Assembly: GCF_050947875.1 (NCBI RefSeq)
Contig: NC_134574.1
Coordinates: forward strand, 103,486,469-103,550,468
Length of the DNA: 64,000 bases
Direction of reading: 5' to 3'
Source: Dermacentor variabilis
Taxonomy: Eukaryota > Arthropoda > Arachnida > Ixodida > Ixodidae
Below the pieces are notes generated by a model that made no database searches, was not told the DNA's origin, and saw only the letters and a program-made list of their open reading frames with translations. Position 1 is the stretch's first letter. Each line of letters opens with the position of its first letter. Shown one piece after another: positions 22,074 through 33,210 of the stretch. The translations under genes were made by a program, and so were the position numbers.

Positions 22074-25000
22074 ATTTCTCGGCCTTTTGGCTAAGATCGA
22101 GTTGTAGAAGCTTCTCGGCCTTTTGGCTAAGATCAAGTTGTAGTAGCTTCTCGGCCTTTTGGCTAAGATCGAGTTGTAGTAGCTTCTCGGCCTTTTGGCT
22201 AAGATCGAGTTGTAGTAGCTTCTCGGCCTTTTGGCTAAGATCGAGTTTTAGTAGCTTCTCGGCCTTTTGGCTAAGATCGAGTTGTAGTAGCTTCTCGGCC
22301 TTTTGGCTAAGATCGAGTTGTAGTAGCTTCTCGGCCTTTTGGCTAAGATCGAGTTGTAGAAGCTTCTCGGCCTTTTGGCTAAGATCAAGTTGTAGTAGCT
22401 TCTCGGCCTTTTGGCTAAGATCGAGTTGTGGTAGCTTCTCGGCCTTTTGGCTAAGATCGAGTTGTAGTAGCTTCTCGGCCTTTTGGCTAAGATCAAGGTG
22501 TATTAGCTTCTCGGCCTTTTGGCTAAGATCGAGTTGTAGCTTCTCGGCCTTTTGGCTAAGATCGAGTTGTAGCTTCTCGGCCTTTTGGCTAAGATCGAGT
22601 TGTAGTAGCTTCTCGGCCTTTTGGCTAAGATCGAGTTGTAGTAGCTTCTCGGCCTTTTGGCTAAGATCGAGTTGTAGTAGCTTCTCGGCCTTTTTGCTAA
22701 GATCGAGTTGTAGTAGCTTCTCGGCCTTTTGGCTAAGATCGAGTTGTAGCTTCCCGGCCTTTTGGCTAAGATCGAGTTTTAGTAGCTTCTCGGCCTTTTG
22801 GCTAAGATCGAGTTGTAGCTTCTCGGCCTTTTGGCTAAGATCAAGTTGTAGTCGCTTCTTGGCCTTTTGGCTAAGATCAAGTTGTAGTAGCTTCTCGGCC
22901 TTTTGGCTAAGATCGAGTTGTAGTAGCTTCTCGGCCTTTTGGCTAAGATCAAGTTGTAGTAGCTTCTTGGCCTTTTGGCTAAGATCAAGTTGTAGTAGCT
23001 TCTCGGCCTTTTGGCTAAGATCGAGTTGTAGTAGCTTCTCGGCCTTTTGGCTAAGATCAAGTTGTAGTAGCTTCTCGGCCTTTTGGCTAAGATCAAGTTG
23101 TAGTAGCTTCTCGGCCTTTTGGCTAAGATCGAGTTGTAGTAGCTTCTCGGCCTTTTGGCTAAGATCAAGTTGTAGTAGCTTCTCGGCCTTTTGGCTAAGA
23201 TCGAGTTGTAGCTTCCCGGCCTTTTGGCTAAGATCGAGTTTTAGTAGCTTCTCGGCCTTTTGGCTAAGATCAAGTTGTAGTAGCTTCTCGGCCTTTTGGC
23301 TAAGATCCAGTTGTAGTAGCTTCTCGGCCTTTTGGCTAAGATCGAGTTGTAGCTTCTCGGCCTTTTGGCTAAGGTCGAGTTTTAGTAGCTTCTCGGCCTT
23401 TTGGCTAAGATCAAGTTGTAGTAGCTTCTCGGCCTTTTGGCTAAGATCGAGTTGTAGCTTCTCGGCCTTTTGGCTAAGATCGAGTTTTAGTAGCTTCTCG
23501 GCCTTTTGGCTAAGATCGAGTTGTAGTAGCTTCTCGGCCTTTTGACTAAGATCAAGTTGTAGTCGCTTCTTGGCCTTTTGGCTAAGATCAAGTTGTAGTA
23601 GCTTCTCGGCCTTTTGGCTAAGATCGAGTTGTAGCTTCCCGGCCTTTTGGCTAAGATCGAGTTTTAGTAGCTTCTCGGCCTTTTGGCTAAGATCAAGTTG
23701 TAGTAGCTTCTCGGCCTTTTGGCTAAGATCCAGTTGTAGTAGCATCTCGGCCTTTTGGCTAAGATCGAGTTGTAGTAGCTTCTCGGCCTTTTGGCTAAGA
23801 TCAAGTTGTAGTAGCTTCTCGGCCTTTTGGCTAAGATCGAGTTGTAGCTTCTCGGCCTTTTGGCTAAGATCGAGTTGTAGTAGCTTCTCGGCCTTTTGAC
23901 TAAGATCAAGTTGTAGTCGCTTCTTGGCCTTTTGGCTAAGATCAAGTTGTAGTAGCTTCTCGGCCTTTTGGCTAAGATCGAGTTGTAGTAGCTTCTCGGC
24001 CTTTTGGCTAAGATCAAGTTGTAGTAGCTTCTCGGCCTTTTGGCTAAGATCGAGTTGTAGCTTCTCGGCCTTTTGGCTAAGATCGAGTTTTAGTAGCTTC
24101 TCGGCCTTTTGGCTAAGATCGAGTTGTAGTAGCTTCTCGGCCTTTTGGCTAAGATCAAGGTGTAGTAGCTTCTCGGCCTTTCGGCTAAGATCGAGTTGTA
24201 GTAGCTTCTCGGCCTTTCGGCTAAGATCGAGTTGTAGTAGCTTCTCGGCCTTTTGGCTAAGATCAAGTTGTAGGAGCTTCTCGGCCTTTTGGCTAAGATC
24301 GAGTTGTAGCTTCTCGGCCTTTTGGCTAAGATCGAGTTTTAGTAGCTTCTCGGCCTTTTGGCTAAGATCGAGTTGTAGTAGCTTCTCGGCCTTTTGACTA
24401 AGATCAAGTTGTAGTCGCTTCTTGGCCTTTTGGCTAAGATCAAGTTGTAGTAGCTTCTCGGCCTTTTGGCTAAGATCGAGTTGTAGTAGCTTCTCGGCCT
24501 TTTGGCTAAGATCAAGTTGTAGTAGCTTCTCGGCCTTTTGGCTAAGATCCAGTTGTAGTAGCTTCTCGGCCTTTTGGCTAAGATCGAGTTGTAGCTTCTC
24601 GGCCTTTTGGCTAAGATCGAGTTTTAGTAGCTTCTCGGCCTTTTGGCTAAGATCGAGTTGTAGTAGCTTCTCGGCCTTTTGGCTAAGATCAAGTTGTAGT
24701 CGCTTCTTGGCCTTTTGGCTAAGATCAAGTTGTAGTAGCTTCTCGGCCTTTTGGCTAACATCGAGTTGTAGTAGCTTCTCGGCCTTTTGGCTAAGATCAA
24801 GTTGTAGTAGCTTCTCGGCCTTTTGGCTAAGATCGAGTTGTAGTAGCTTCTCGGCCTTTTGGCTAAGATCAAGTTGTAGTAGCTTCTCGGCCTTTTGGCT
24901 AAGATCAAGTTGTAGTCGCTTCTTGGCCTTTTGGCTAAGATCAAGTTGTAGTAGCTTCTCGGCCTTTTGGCTAAGATCGAGTTGTAGCTTCCCGGCCTTT

Positions 25001-25520
25001 TGGCTAAGATCGAGTTTTAGTAGCTTCTCGGCCTTTTGGCTAAGATCAAGTTGTAGTAGCTTCTGGGCCTTTTGGCTAAGATCCAGTTGTAGTAGCTTCT
25101 CGGCCTTTTTGCTAAGATCGAGTTGTAGCTTCTCGGCCTTTTGGCTAAGGTCGAGTTTCAGTAGCTTCTCGGCCTTTTGGCTAAGATCGAGTTGTAGTAG
25201 CTTCTCGGCCTTTTGGCTAAGATCAAGTTGTAGTCGCTTCTTGGCCTTTTGGCTAAGATCAAGTTGTAGTAGCTTCTCGGCTTTTGGCTAAGATCGAGTT
25301 GTAGTAGCTTCTCGGCCTTTTGGCTAAGATCAAGTTGTAGTAGCTTCTCGGCCTTTTGGCTAAGATCGAGTTGTAGTAGCTTCTCGGCCTTTTGGCTAAG
25401 ATCGAGTTGTAGTAGCTTCTCGGCCTTTTGGCTAAGATCAAGTTGTAGTAGCTTCTCGGCCTTTTGGCTAAGATCGAGTTGTAGTAGCTTCTCGGCCTTT
25501 TGGCTAAGATCAAAGTGTAG
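22074..25520 (+). repeat. Tandem array 1 of U2 5' stubs, 36-bp period, about 96 units
   Basis: Each unit is one base (usually A) plus U2 nucleotides 4 to 38: GCTTCTCGGCCTTTTGGCTA, then AGATC(G/A)AGTTGTAGT. Nothing 3' of nucleotide 38 is ever included. The array begins at the U2 start directly behind upstream block 2 and ends at GATCAAAGTGTAG (25508-25520), the canonical U2 text, joined to Tx1-A. Interior units differ from U2 at nucleotides 29-33. Shorter 33-bp units (missing TAG) and marked variants (TCGCTTCTTGG at about 22850, 23563, 23916, 24414, 24700, 24916, 25232; CTTCCCGG at about 22752, 23214, 23636, 24988) recur. Because 36 and 33 are multiples of three, frames stay open on both strands for hundreds of codons. 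That is a by-product, not a gene. Confidence 0.97.
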
Positions 25521-25616
25521 TTGAGCGGCGGTAGACTATCTCGGCCACCAGTAGCTGGTGGCCGGGTTCATCTCCAGTGCAGGCGTTCTTTGGTTTGGCG
25601 AACGTCGTCACGACCA

Positions 25617-26887
25617 TGGCAAGCCAACCGCCCCCGAAGGCTTATGCCTTCGATGTTGTGGTCCCTGAGGGGACAAGTCCCGAAGACGTCGTCGACGCGA
25701 CGGCTTCGATAGTATCCTTGGAGGAAGTGTATTGCGTCCAACACTTCGGCGGACGCAATTATCAAGTCACCCTGAAGAGCGAAGCCGCCATGGCTAAAAT
25801 CGTCGACGCTGCCAGCCTCGCCATCGGGGATGAACGCGTCTCCATCGTTCCCCTGAGCCCGCAAGTCACGCAAGTGACCGTCATGTTTCTACCGTGCCGC
25901 GTTTCCAGCGAAACGCTGGCTCAAGCGCTGTCGCCGTTCGGCAAAGTACTGCACATCAACCGAGGTGTGATGGGCTCGCGTCCCACTGTCACCACTGGAA
26001 CGCGCTACGTTCGTATCGAGATGAAGCCCGGCTCACCAGTCCCCAATTACCTGAAAGTGGCAGGCCACCGCGTGACCTGCGACTACAAAGGTATGCAGCG
26101 CGTCTGTCGGCGTTGTGGGTCTTCGGGCCATTTCCGCGTGCAGTGCACGGCGCCCTTCTGCGCAAGGTGCGGTATCTATGGCCACATCGGTAAGGGCTGC
26201 ATTTTACCGTGTCGCCGCTGCGGGGATCCACATGCAACAGTCGCCTGCTCCCTGCGGCGAACCTACTCGGAGGCGGCGTCGAAGAACTTCCCGCCGCCCC
26301 AGTCGAGTACTCACGTACCTGATCCACCGACCGATTCGCCAGCCGCGTTGACTCCCGCCCAGGAAGATGCGCTACAAGCGGCACCAGCTGAAACGCCGAC
26401 AACGTCCCCCGCGAGCCCCGAACCGGAGAACTGCGAGAGCGTTCCGGAACCGGTCATACCTCTGTGCACCCAGGAGATAGCCGGAGAACACCGCGTCGAA
26501 CCCCTAACATCGCGAGCGCCCACAGAGGATAACGCTCCAGAGGCTGTTTTGTCGCCTTGTCTGTCTGTAGACTCGGCGGCGTGCAGCCTTGTGATCGATG
26601 AGACGCCTGGCGAGGATGACGACGCGGCGTCCCTGGGCGACGCATCTACCAGTTCCTCGAGTGCGTCGTCGTCTACAAGAATTGAAGACGACTGTACTGC
26701 TAGTGACGTGAGCGGCAGCAGCCCGGACATTTTCGTGCCACCCTCCCTCCCCACCACTGGCACGAAAAGGCACCGCGGCTCAACCACCGACTCGGACATT
26801 CCGTCGCGTGACAGGAGCCCATTGAGGGCTTCCTCTCGACCCCGGAAGCCTCGCGCTTCTGCCGGGTCGCCAGCGCGGAAGAAATGA
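25617..26887 (+). CDS. Tx1-A ORF1 protein (RNA-binding, three CCHC knuckles)
   Basis: I take the Met at 25617 (MASQPPPK; good context ACCATGG), giving 423 residues; an in-frame Met at 25577 would add 13. Residues about 10-160 are an alpha/beta region typical of Tx1 ORF1 that may hold an RRM-like fold. Three zinc knuckles follow in tandem: CRRCGSSGHFRVQC, CARCGIYGHIGKGC and CRRCGDPHATVAC. The rest is Ser/Thr/Pro- and acid-rich, ending in a basic tail (SPARKK) that may direct nuclear entry. Family knowledge: ORF1 coats the element RNA in the retrotransposition particle. There is no stop or frameshift, which is unusual among its neighbours. Confidence 0.88.
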
Positions 26888-26962
26888 GACTCTCTGCGCC
26901 GATTTCGGCGCAATTGAACTCGCCCCCGACAGTTGAAGGTACCCCACCCTTTATCTACCAAT

Positions 26963-27926
26963 ATGGATCTTCTACTCAGAGTGATGACTTTTAATGTGCA
27001 TGGGTTCCGTAACGTTCAAAAGCAGGCAGAGGTGGTCGCTTTTGCCCGTTCGTCGGCTTGCGACCTCCTCTTCCTGCAAGAAACAAATTTCTTTAAATTA
27101 AGTGATGTCTTGATGTTCAAGCGCGCTTACAATATTGACTGCTTCTTCTCGTACGCCACCACGCGTTCGAGCGGCGTTGGAGTGCTTGTTCTTAACCTTA
27201 ATCTGTTGCGCGACCATCACGTAACCTTCGACGCGCTCGGACGCGTGCTGGCGTTCGACTGCACATTTCACTCTGCACGCATTCGATTTCTGTATCCATG
27301 GCCCGGCGCAATCTGCAAATTCTAATACCTTCTTCAAATAAAATGGATGTATATTTCCTACATTCGCATCTGGTAATTCTTTTGGGCGACTTCAAGTGTG
27401 TGCTTGATTAGGACGCAGATGTCCAGGGCCTTGGCAGGGGCAGGCGAAACGGCAACGCTAGGGAGCTAAGTCGCCTGACCGGTGCAGCAGTTTGCGCTCC
27501 TTGACGTGTATGAACTGCTTCACGGTAGTACGTACGCTTGGACGTGGCGTCGCGGAGCATCGTCGAGTAGACTAGACAGAGCCTACGTACCGCGGCGTCT
27601 TACCGGCTACGTCCATGTCGCCGACGTGCGCCCACTCCCTCCTTCGCCAGTATATGTAAGCGACCATCGCTCCTTCGAGCTAGTATTGGAGCTGCCTTCA
27701 GGGTCTCCGTCAGCTCGAGGCCGATGGCGTCTCGACTGCCGCGTCCTGCATGACCTTGACTCCAAAGCTGGATTACTGCGGGCTGTTAGGGCGTCGCATG
27801 TCGGAGCCGACCCAGATGACTAGGATATGTTAAAAGAGCAGTGGCGTCATCACTGCAGTGCGTCGGGGCGAGCGTCTCCGGGGAAATGAGGGCGTTGGTG
27901 ACGAAGTTGCGCATCGCTCAGCGCAG
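26963..27926 (+). pseudogene. Tx1-A ORF2, N-terminal fragment (APE endonuclease)
   Basis: The frame starts MDLLLRVMTFNVHGFRNVQK and carries the endonuclease motifs FNVHGF, FLQETNF and SSGVGVLV. It is lost near 27300. The later motif reads GDFKCVLD then a stop, so the metal-binding Asn of GDFN is Lys. Only about 320 codons' worth remain before the junction with family B. The stretch 27240-27926 matches 33478-34164 almost exactly, including the same lesions. Confidence 0.85.
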
Positions 27927-28785
27927 CAATGGCAGCCGACTGGTCAAGCTCGACATGGTAAAACCTCCACCGAATTTCATCATGGTGACTGGCTTTCGGG
28001 TAATGCTGGAATACAAAGGAATGAAGAGAGTGTGCTCCAAGTGCGGAGCAGAAGGTCATTTTGGGGCCACCTGCACATCAGCTCGATGAGCCCGATGTGC
28101 CATTTTCGGCCATGCGACTGCAACGTGCAACGCGCCATGCAGACGTTGTAATGGCGAGCACGCCACTGTTGACTGTGTGTTGCCACGTTCGTATGCTGCT
28201 GCAGTGACACCAGTGACGCCCGCCCAGCCAGGACTGGGCGAGAATACTTCTGAAGAGGCAGCACAGACGCAAGCCACAGATCAACCAGGAAAAGAACGTG
28301 CCCCAGAGGCGTCGACGCCAGCGTCCCCCGACGCCAGCGACGCTGCGTCTTCTCCCTCTACTGACGAAGAGAGCAACGAGACGCCACCTGCCACAATGGC
28401 GTCGTCTGCCACGGAAGACGATGAAGAGCCTACGTTAGACGCCCAGTCTACGCTATCACAGCGGGAACAGCTCCTTGCATGTGCTCCAACACCGAACGCT
28501 AGCGGGAACGCGGCTGGACGCCATCGCGGCCTCCCCGAAGTCTCGGCCGGTCCGTCGAGGATCACACCGATTGGCAAGACAACGACCGCGCTTGCGAGTG
28601 GTACTAGTACAGCGGTGAATGAGAGACGCACGCGCTCGCAAATAGTGTCTGAAGAAGCCAAGAGAGTGCTCTCTTCAGAGAGCTCTACGTCATCAGAACC
28701 AATGGCGACACCCTCCAAGAAATGCAAGAAAATGCCACGAGACACCACTACCATGGACGTTGTCTCCGATTCGGAGACGTACTAA
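27927..28785 (+). pseudogene. Tx1-B ORF1, truncated and with a stop
   Basis: The first residues lie in the region just before the knuckles (GFRVMLEYKGMKRVCSKCG aligns with family A HRVTCDYKGMQRVCRRCG). Knuckle 1 is CSKCGAEGHFGATC. An in-frame TGA at 28087 falls between knuckles 1 and 2. Knuckle 2 has lost a Cys side, and knuckle 3 (CRRCNGEHATVDC) is intact. A Ser/Thr/Glu-rich tail ends at 28785. The N-terminal half is missing, so no functional ORF1 can come from this copy. Confidence 0.85.
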
Positions 28786-29133
28786 CAATGGCGCCTTACA
28801 CTGCATCTGCTGCCCGTAAGGGCTGCTTTTCCTTTACTCCCCGCTACGAAGCTCAGGCAGCGTTGACGGAACGGTGTTTGGCGCAGACATCGCGTTTCCG
28901 TCCCTGTGCGAGCGTCTGCAACCTCGGTATTTTAGTAATCAGCTTGCTTCCGGCTAACTTGTGTGAAGAACGTGAACAGTGCCCGTTTCGCTTTCGCCGC
29001 TGTGATACTCCTAAGTCATTGCTGACTTTGCCGTGTTCTGGCTGTTGCACTGATGTACGACGCCGATTCAGTTCGCATCTAGCTTGTGGTAAGCCATTTG
29101 TCTTAGTCTATTTCTGTACGCAACCAACTCACC

Positions 29134-32100
29134 ATGTATTTGCACATAATGACACTTAACGCACAAGGATTTCGTAGCATAGATAAGCAGAGGGAAGTAA
29201 TCCATTTCGCTCGCGAGAAAAAAATCGACCTCCTGTTTCTTCAGGAGTGTAACTTGAGAAACAAGCAGGAAGTTAAAAGATCTTGCGATGAATTTTCTGT
29301 TAAAGCTTATTTTTCATATAGCCCCGGGAGATGTCGCGGTGTAGGAGTGGTGGTTTTTCGTAGGGTGCTTCTACATGGAAGTCACCGCCTTTTTGACTTG
29401 GAAGGTCGTGTAATAGCTTTTGATTTTTTCTGGGGTGAGAGGAAAGTTCGGGCATCGAATGTCTATGGACCCGCCGTATGGTCAGACCGCAATGACTTCT
29501 TTGCGAGACTCTCCCCTTTTTTGTTAGACAACCACCCGTTCTTTATCGTTGGCGATTTTAACTGTGTGCTCGACCCCATGCGTGACACACGAGGGCCACG
29601 ACAATACGCTTCCAATGCGCACGCAACTGAATTATCTCGTATAGTGAAAGACTACAATTTATCGGATGCCTGGGTCCATATGCATGGCGGAAGCTTTGGC
29701 GCCACATGGCAGCAAAGGCAATCACAATGTCGTCTAGATCGAATGTATTTCCCCCCTGAATTAACGACGCAAATTGTCCAGTGCAGCATCCTCGATCTCC
29801 CCGCGGACGCCGGGCACATTTCAGATCATCGCCCTTTCGCTGTCATATTGAACCTCGAGGGAAGGCCAGGTGAACGCACTGACATGTGGAGACTAGACAT
29901 TGCTTCTTTGCGTGACCAGGCGACTCTAACCGAACTAAAAGCGTCAGTAGCCACAGCAGTTTGCGATTATGAGTGCAATATCGAAGCGTGGGATACTTTA
30001 AAGGAAAGGTGGAGGTCAGTATGCATAGCAGCTAGCAGGAAAAGAAAAAGAAAAGAGACCGAGCAGCTTTGTGAGTGCCTGAGAAGGATAAGAATAGTAC
30101 GAGACGGTACCTCCCAAACACAGTTAATCCGCGAATACCTAGATCTTCAGCGTGAACGCTACCATAGACTTATGAGCTGGTACTCTCGCACCTCTGCAAA
30201 GGCGTGGATGACCAACAGGCCAATTTCCGACCCTGAGGTACTGCGGCTGGCTCGTGCGTCCAGCAGGAGGCAGAATGGCAGCTCTTTCATTGAAAGAGTT
30301 ATTATAGAAGATGGCACAGAGAGTGGTGCGAGGCGAGATATCGAAAGAATTTTTTGGAACTGGTTCTCAGACGCATTTTCATCGGAAAAGATTTATAATG
30401 CAGAGCTATTGAGTGAAGAGATTTTTGACTTTTGCGCTAACCTACCTCAAGTGGAAGATACAGAAGGCCAGAATTTATTGTCTCCAACAAATCTGCAAGA
30501 AGTTTTCGATGTTATACGATCTATGAACAGCGGATCAACACCCGGTCCAGATGGCTTACCAGTCGAATTTTACCGATCTTGCTGGGAGGAAGTTGGCACT
30601 GCCTTAGTGTCGCTCCTTAACGGCATTCTTGCACGGGAAGGTATTCCTAAATCGTTTAATCGGGGTCGCGTAATGCTCTTGCCAAAGCCAGACTCCAACC
30701 TTGCAGAACCCTCATCCTGGAGGCCTATAACGCTGCTCAACACAGACTATAAAATATTGACAACCCTTCTTGTAAATCGCATGAAGATATTATTGCCGGA
30801 AATAGTCAGTGTACATCAAACATGTTCCGTGCCGGGTCGGAGTATATTTTCGTCTCTCAACACGTGATATCATACAATACACAACAGCGCGTGAAGCTTC
30901 AGGAGTATTAGTAAGCTTGGACCAAGCCAAAGCGTTCGACCGCTTCGAACACCAGTACTTATTTGCGGTTTTGCGATGCTATAACTTCCCTGAAGAGTTT
31001 GTAGACATCCTGCGGATGTTGTATTCGCGAACAACAGCTGAGCTACTGCTTAACAGCATTTTAATACCTAGATTTGATGTGACAAGGGGAGTGCGGCAGG
31101 GTTGTCCTTTGTCACCCATATTGTTTGTGCTTGCGATTGACCCGTTGTTGAGGCGGTTTAGCGAGAGCCCGCTCATAAGAGGTCTCCCTATGCCGGGATC
31201 CGGGTGCATAAAAGTATCGGCGTATGCGGATGACATCACTTTCTTTTTACGGGATCGGGACAGTCTTGTAGAGGTACTTCGTATTTATAATCAATATGCT
31301 TCAATGTCAGGGGGCAAAATAAATATGAGAAAATGTGAAGCATTAAATTTAGGTCGCGGCGAAATAACGCTACCAGGGGTCATTAAACAGACCGAGCGTA
31401 TGCAAATACTAGGTATCAAATTTTGTACAAGTGGTGTTTCACCTCACACGTGGCGAGAAATTGTCAGCTCCATTAAAGAACAGTCAGAAGCAGTGCCTGC
31501 GTCGCCACTGCCGCTGGCAGAAAGGGCTTTCTTCATTAAGAACGTATTGTGCAGTAAACTATGGTTTGCTGCAAGGGTAGCTCTCCCGCCGTCACCAACA
31601 GTTCGAGTAGTAAACTCACTTATTTTCTCATGGTTCTGGCTAAACAAGTCGCAATACGTAGCGCAACAATTTTTGCGTCTGCCAAAATCCAGCGGAGGAT
31701 GGAGCTTGCCGTGCATAGTTACATTCGGTAGGCTGTTGCGCACTAAGTGTTCATGTGATCTACTCGATGATGATGAGTACCCTGGTAGGCCACTGCTCCT
31801 TTATTGGCTGGGCCATTACCGTCGAACGCTTATGCCGCAGAGTACAGGCAACTTGCTTCCGACGGCAGTAACGCCAGCGCCGCAGTATGCGGCGGCTGCG
31901 CGCTTGCAAAGCCAGCTTGTACAACTAAGAATTACAAAGTGGCGTGCGACACCAGTTTCCAGGCTTTGTGAAATGTTGTGTGAGACAGCTGTACCTCCAC
32001 GGACAGCTACTACACAAACATGGACAGCTGTGCTTTCACCTGATTTGCCCTCTCAAGTGAAGGACTTTCATTGGCAATATCAGTGGGGCATTCTACCTAC

Positions 32101-32512
32101 AAAAGACAGGCTTGAACGCTGGCATATTGTAGCGAATGATAAATGCATATATTGCGCACAAACAGAGACCAACGCGCATGTAGTAAAGGACTGCGTTGTA
32201 GCACGCACCTTCTGGAAGCTAGTTGCAAGAATCTTCGGAATATCCATCGTGCGGCCACCACAGCGCCGAGATCGGTTTGCGAGTCTCGTCTACTACAGCG
32301 CTAGCTACATTTTGTGGTGCTTCCGTAACATCGCAGAACGATCTCGACAGATAAATAGAGCAATGTACCCCAGAATGCGGAAACTACGGGTGTTAATATG
32401 GGGTCATCTTGAAGAACAGTTGTTCAAACTCGGTGAAGTCGAGTTTCTTCGCCGCTGGTCTACGCGGTACATAACCGTCTCCCGAGGCAAAGTCTTTCTA
32501 CAGCCAGAATAA
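29134..32512 (+). pseudogene. Tx1-B ORF2 (APE endonuclease, RT, CCHC), one frameshift
   Basis: About 1126 codons, which is full length for the clade. Residues 1-240 are the APE endonuclease with every catalytic landmark: TLNAQGF, LLFLQECN, NVYGPA, VGDFNCV and SDHRPF. The reverse transcriptase follows: STPGPDGLPVEFY, WRPITLLNTDYKI, SLDQAKAFDR, GVRQGCPLSPILF, and the active site YADD at 31222-31233. The C-terminal knuckle CIYCAQTETNAHVVKDC and a long tail end with LQPE. The reading frame breaks near 30865, between the RT blocks VPGRSIF and DIIQYT, by a small indel. That is the only lesion I see, so the copy is young compared with family A. It nicks target DNA and primes reverse transcription in intact relatives. 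Confidence 0.92.
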
Positions 32513-32804
32513 TGCTCAATTCGGTTGCCCGAGTTCAGACTGTGTCTGTATGTGCCCCGAGTACCTTTCATAAATTCGAGGCCGACAACAATGCTTTTGC
32601 GTGGATGCGGTAATGAGTTTTGTTGTGGTTGTTGTTGTTGTGTGTGACAAAGCCAGTGTCAAGAAGACACCATTTATTATTTCATTTGTTAATCTTTTTT
32701 GTTTACAACAAGTATGATGTATTACATGTGATGTACCTCATATTGTACTTTTCGTTCCTGCCACAGCTGTAAGTGTGCCTACCGGTGAATAAATTTCCTT
32801 GTCA

Positions 32805-32955
32805 ATCTGTTCTTATCAGCTTAATATTTGATACGGGTCCTATTTGGACCCAAGATATTAAACTTATTTTTGGAATGGGGCGGAGTGCTTGAAGCTTGCT
32901 TCACCTCCGCCACGGGTTGGCCCGGTATTGCACTGCCTCCGGGATCGGCCCACTC
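32805..32955 (+). pseudogene. U2 snRNA 3' part, copy 2 (nucleotides 39-189)
   Basis: It is collinear with the complete gene without indels and nearly identical (for example ATATTTGATAC for ATATCTGATAC). The Sm site and stem-loops IIa to IV are intact. The 5' 38 nucleotides lie across the inserted elements, at 25508-25520 and in the stub array. It cannot make U2. Confidence 0.93.
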
Positions 32956-33210
32956 ACCCCCACGGGGGTGGGAAAACCTTATTCAATCTAAAATCAGAAT
33001 AACAGTACATTATGCACCTCGTAAGGTGTCACATTAGTGACACGCTGTAAATCGAGATCTCATGTGCCCCTCGGTAATTTTGAAAAAGCTCAGCCACTAG
33101 ACATCCAAGCTATGCGGGAAAGCTACCTTCGATTTCAGAAGGGGCAGGCCGTATTTGAATACGTTACAGAAAAACCTTGAGCAGTTAAAGGTGCCTTCTC
33201 GGATATTATA
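32956..33210 (+). repeat. Conserved U2 3' flank, copy 2
   Basis: It shares GGGAAAACCTTATTCAATCT, TTATGCACCTC, GACACGCTGTAAATCGAG, AAAGCTCAGCCACTAGACA and GCGGGAAAGC with 53357-53640, and more weakly with copies 1 and 4. Confidence 0.8.

Larger units (their letters stand above)
25521..27926 (+). mobile_element. Tx1-clade LINE family A (Keno-like), 5' part
   Basis: The 5' UTR starts after U2 nucleotide 37/38. ORF1 (25617-26887) is intact and the start of ORF2 follows. The copy stops abruptly at 27926, where family B sequence begins. Tx1-clade elements with APE endonuclease often target specific sites, and one lineage that I remember as Keno targets U2 snRNA genes. The junction at 25520 fits that. 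Confidence 0.85.
27927..32804 (+). mobile_element. Tx1-clade LINE family B, 5'-truncated, inserted in U2
   Basis: The copy runs from within ORF1 to its own 3' end (AATAAATTTCCTTGTCA), which joins U2 at nucleotide 39 (ATCTGTTCTTATCAG) with no extra bases. The 3' UTR has a short TTG-rich tract at 32622-32642. Sharing of the U2 site with family A suggests related, site-specific lineages. Confidence 0.87.

Noticed and set aside
22066..25513. Very long open frames on both strands (up to 559 codons) with a 12-residue repeat
   Set aside because: The frames exist because the DNA units are 36 or 33 bp long, so they stay in register on both strands. No initiator context, no non-repeat domain, and the source is U2 RNA sequence.
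28281..28754. 157-codon minus-strand frame opposite Tx1-B ORF1
   Set aside because: Shadow of the Ser/Thr/Glu-rich tail of ORF1.
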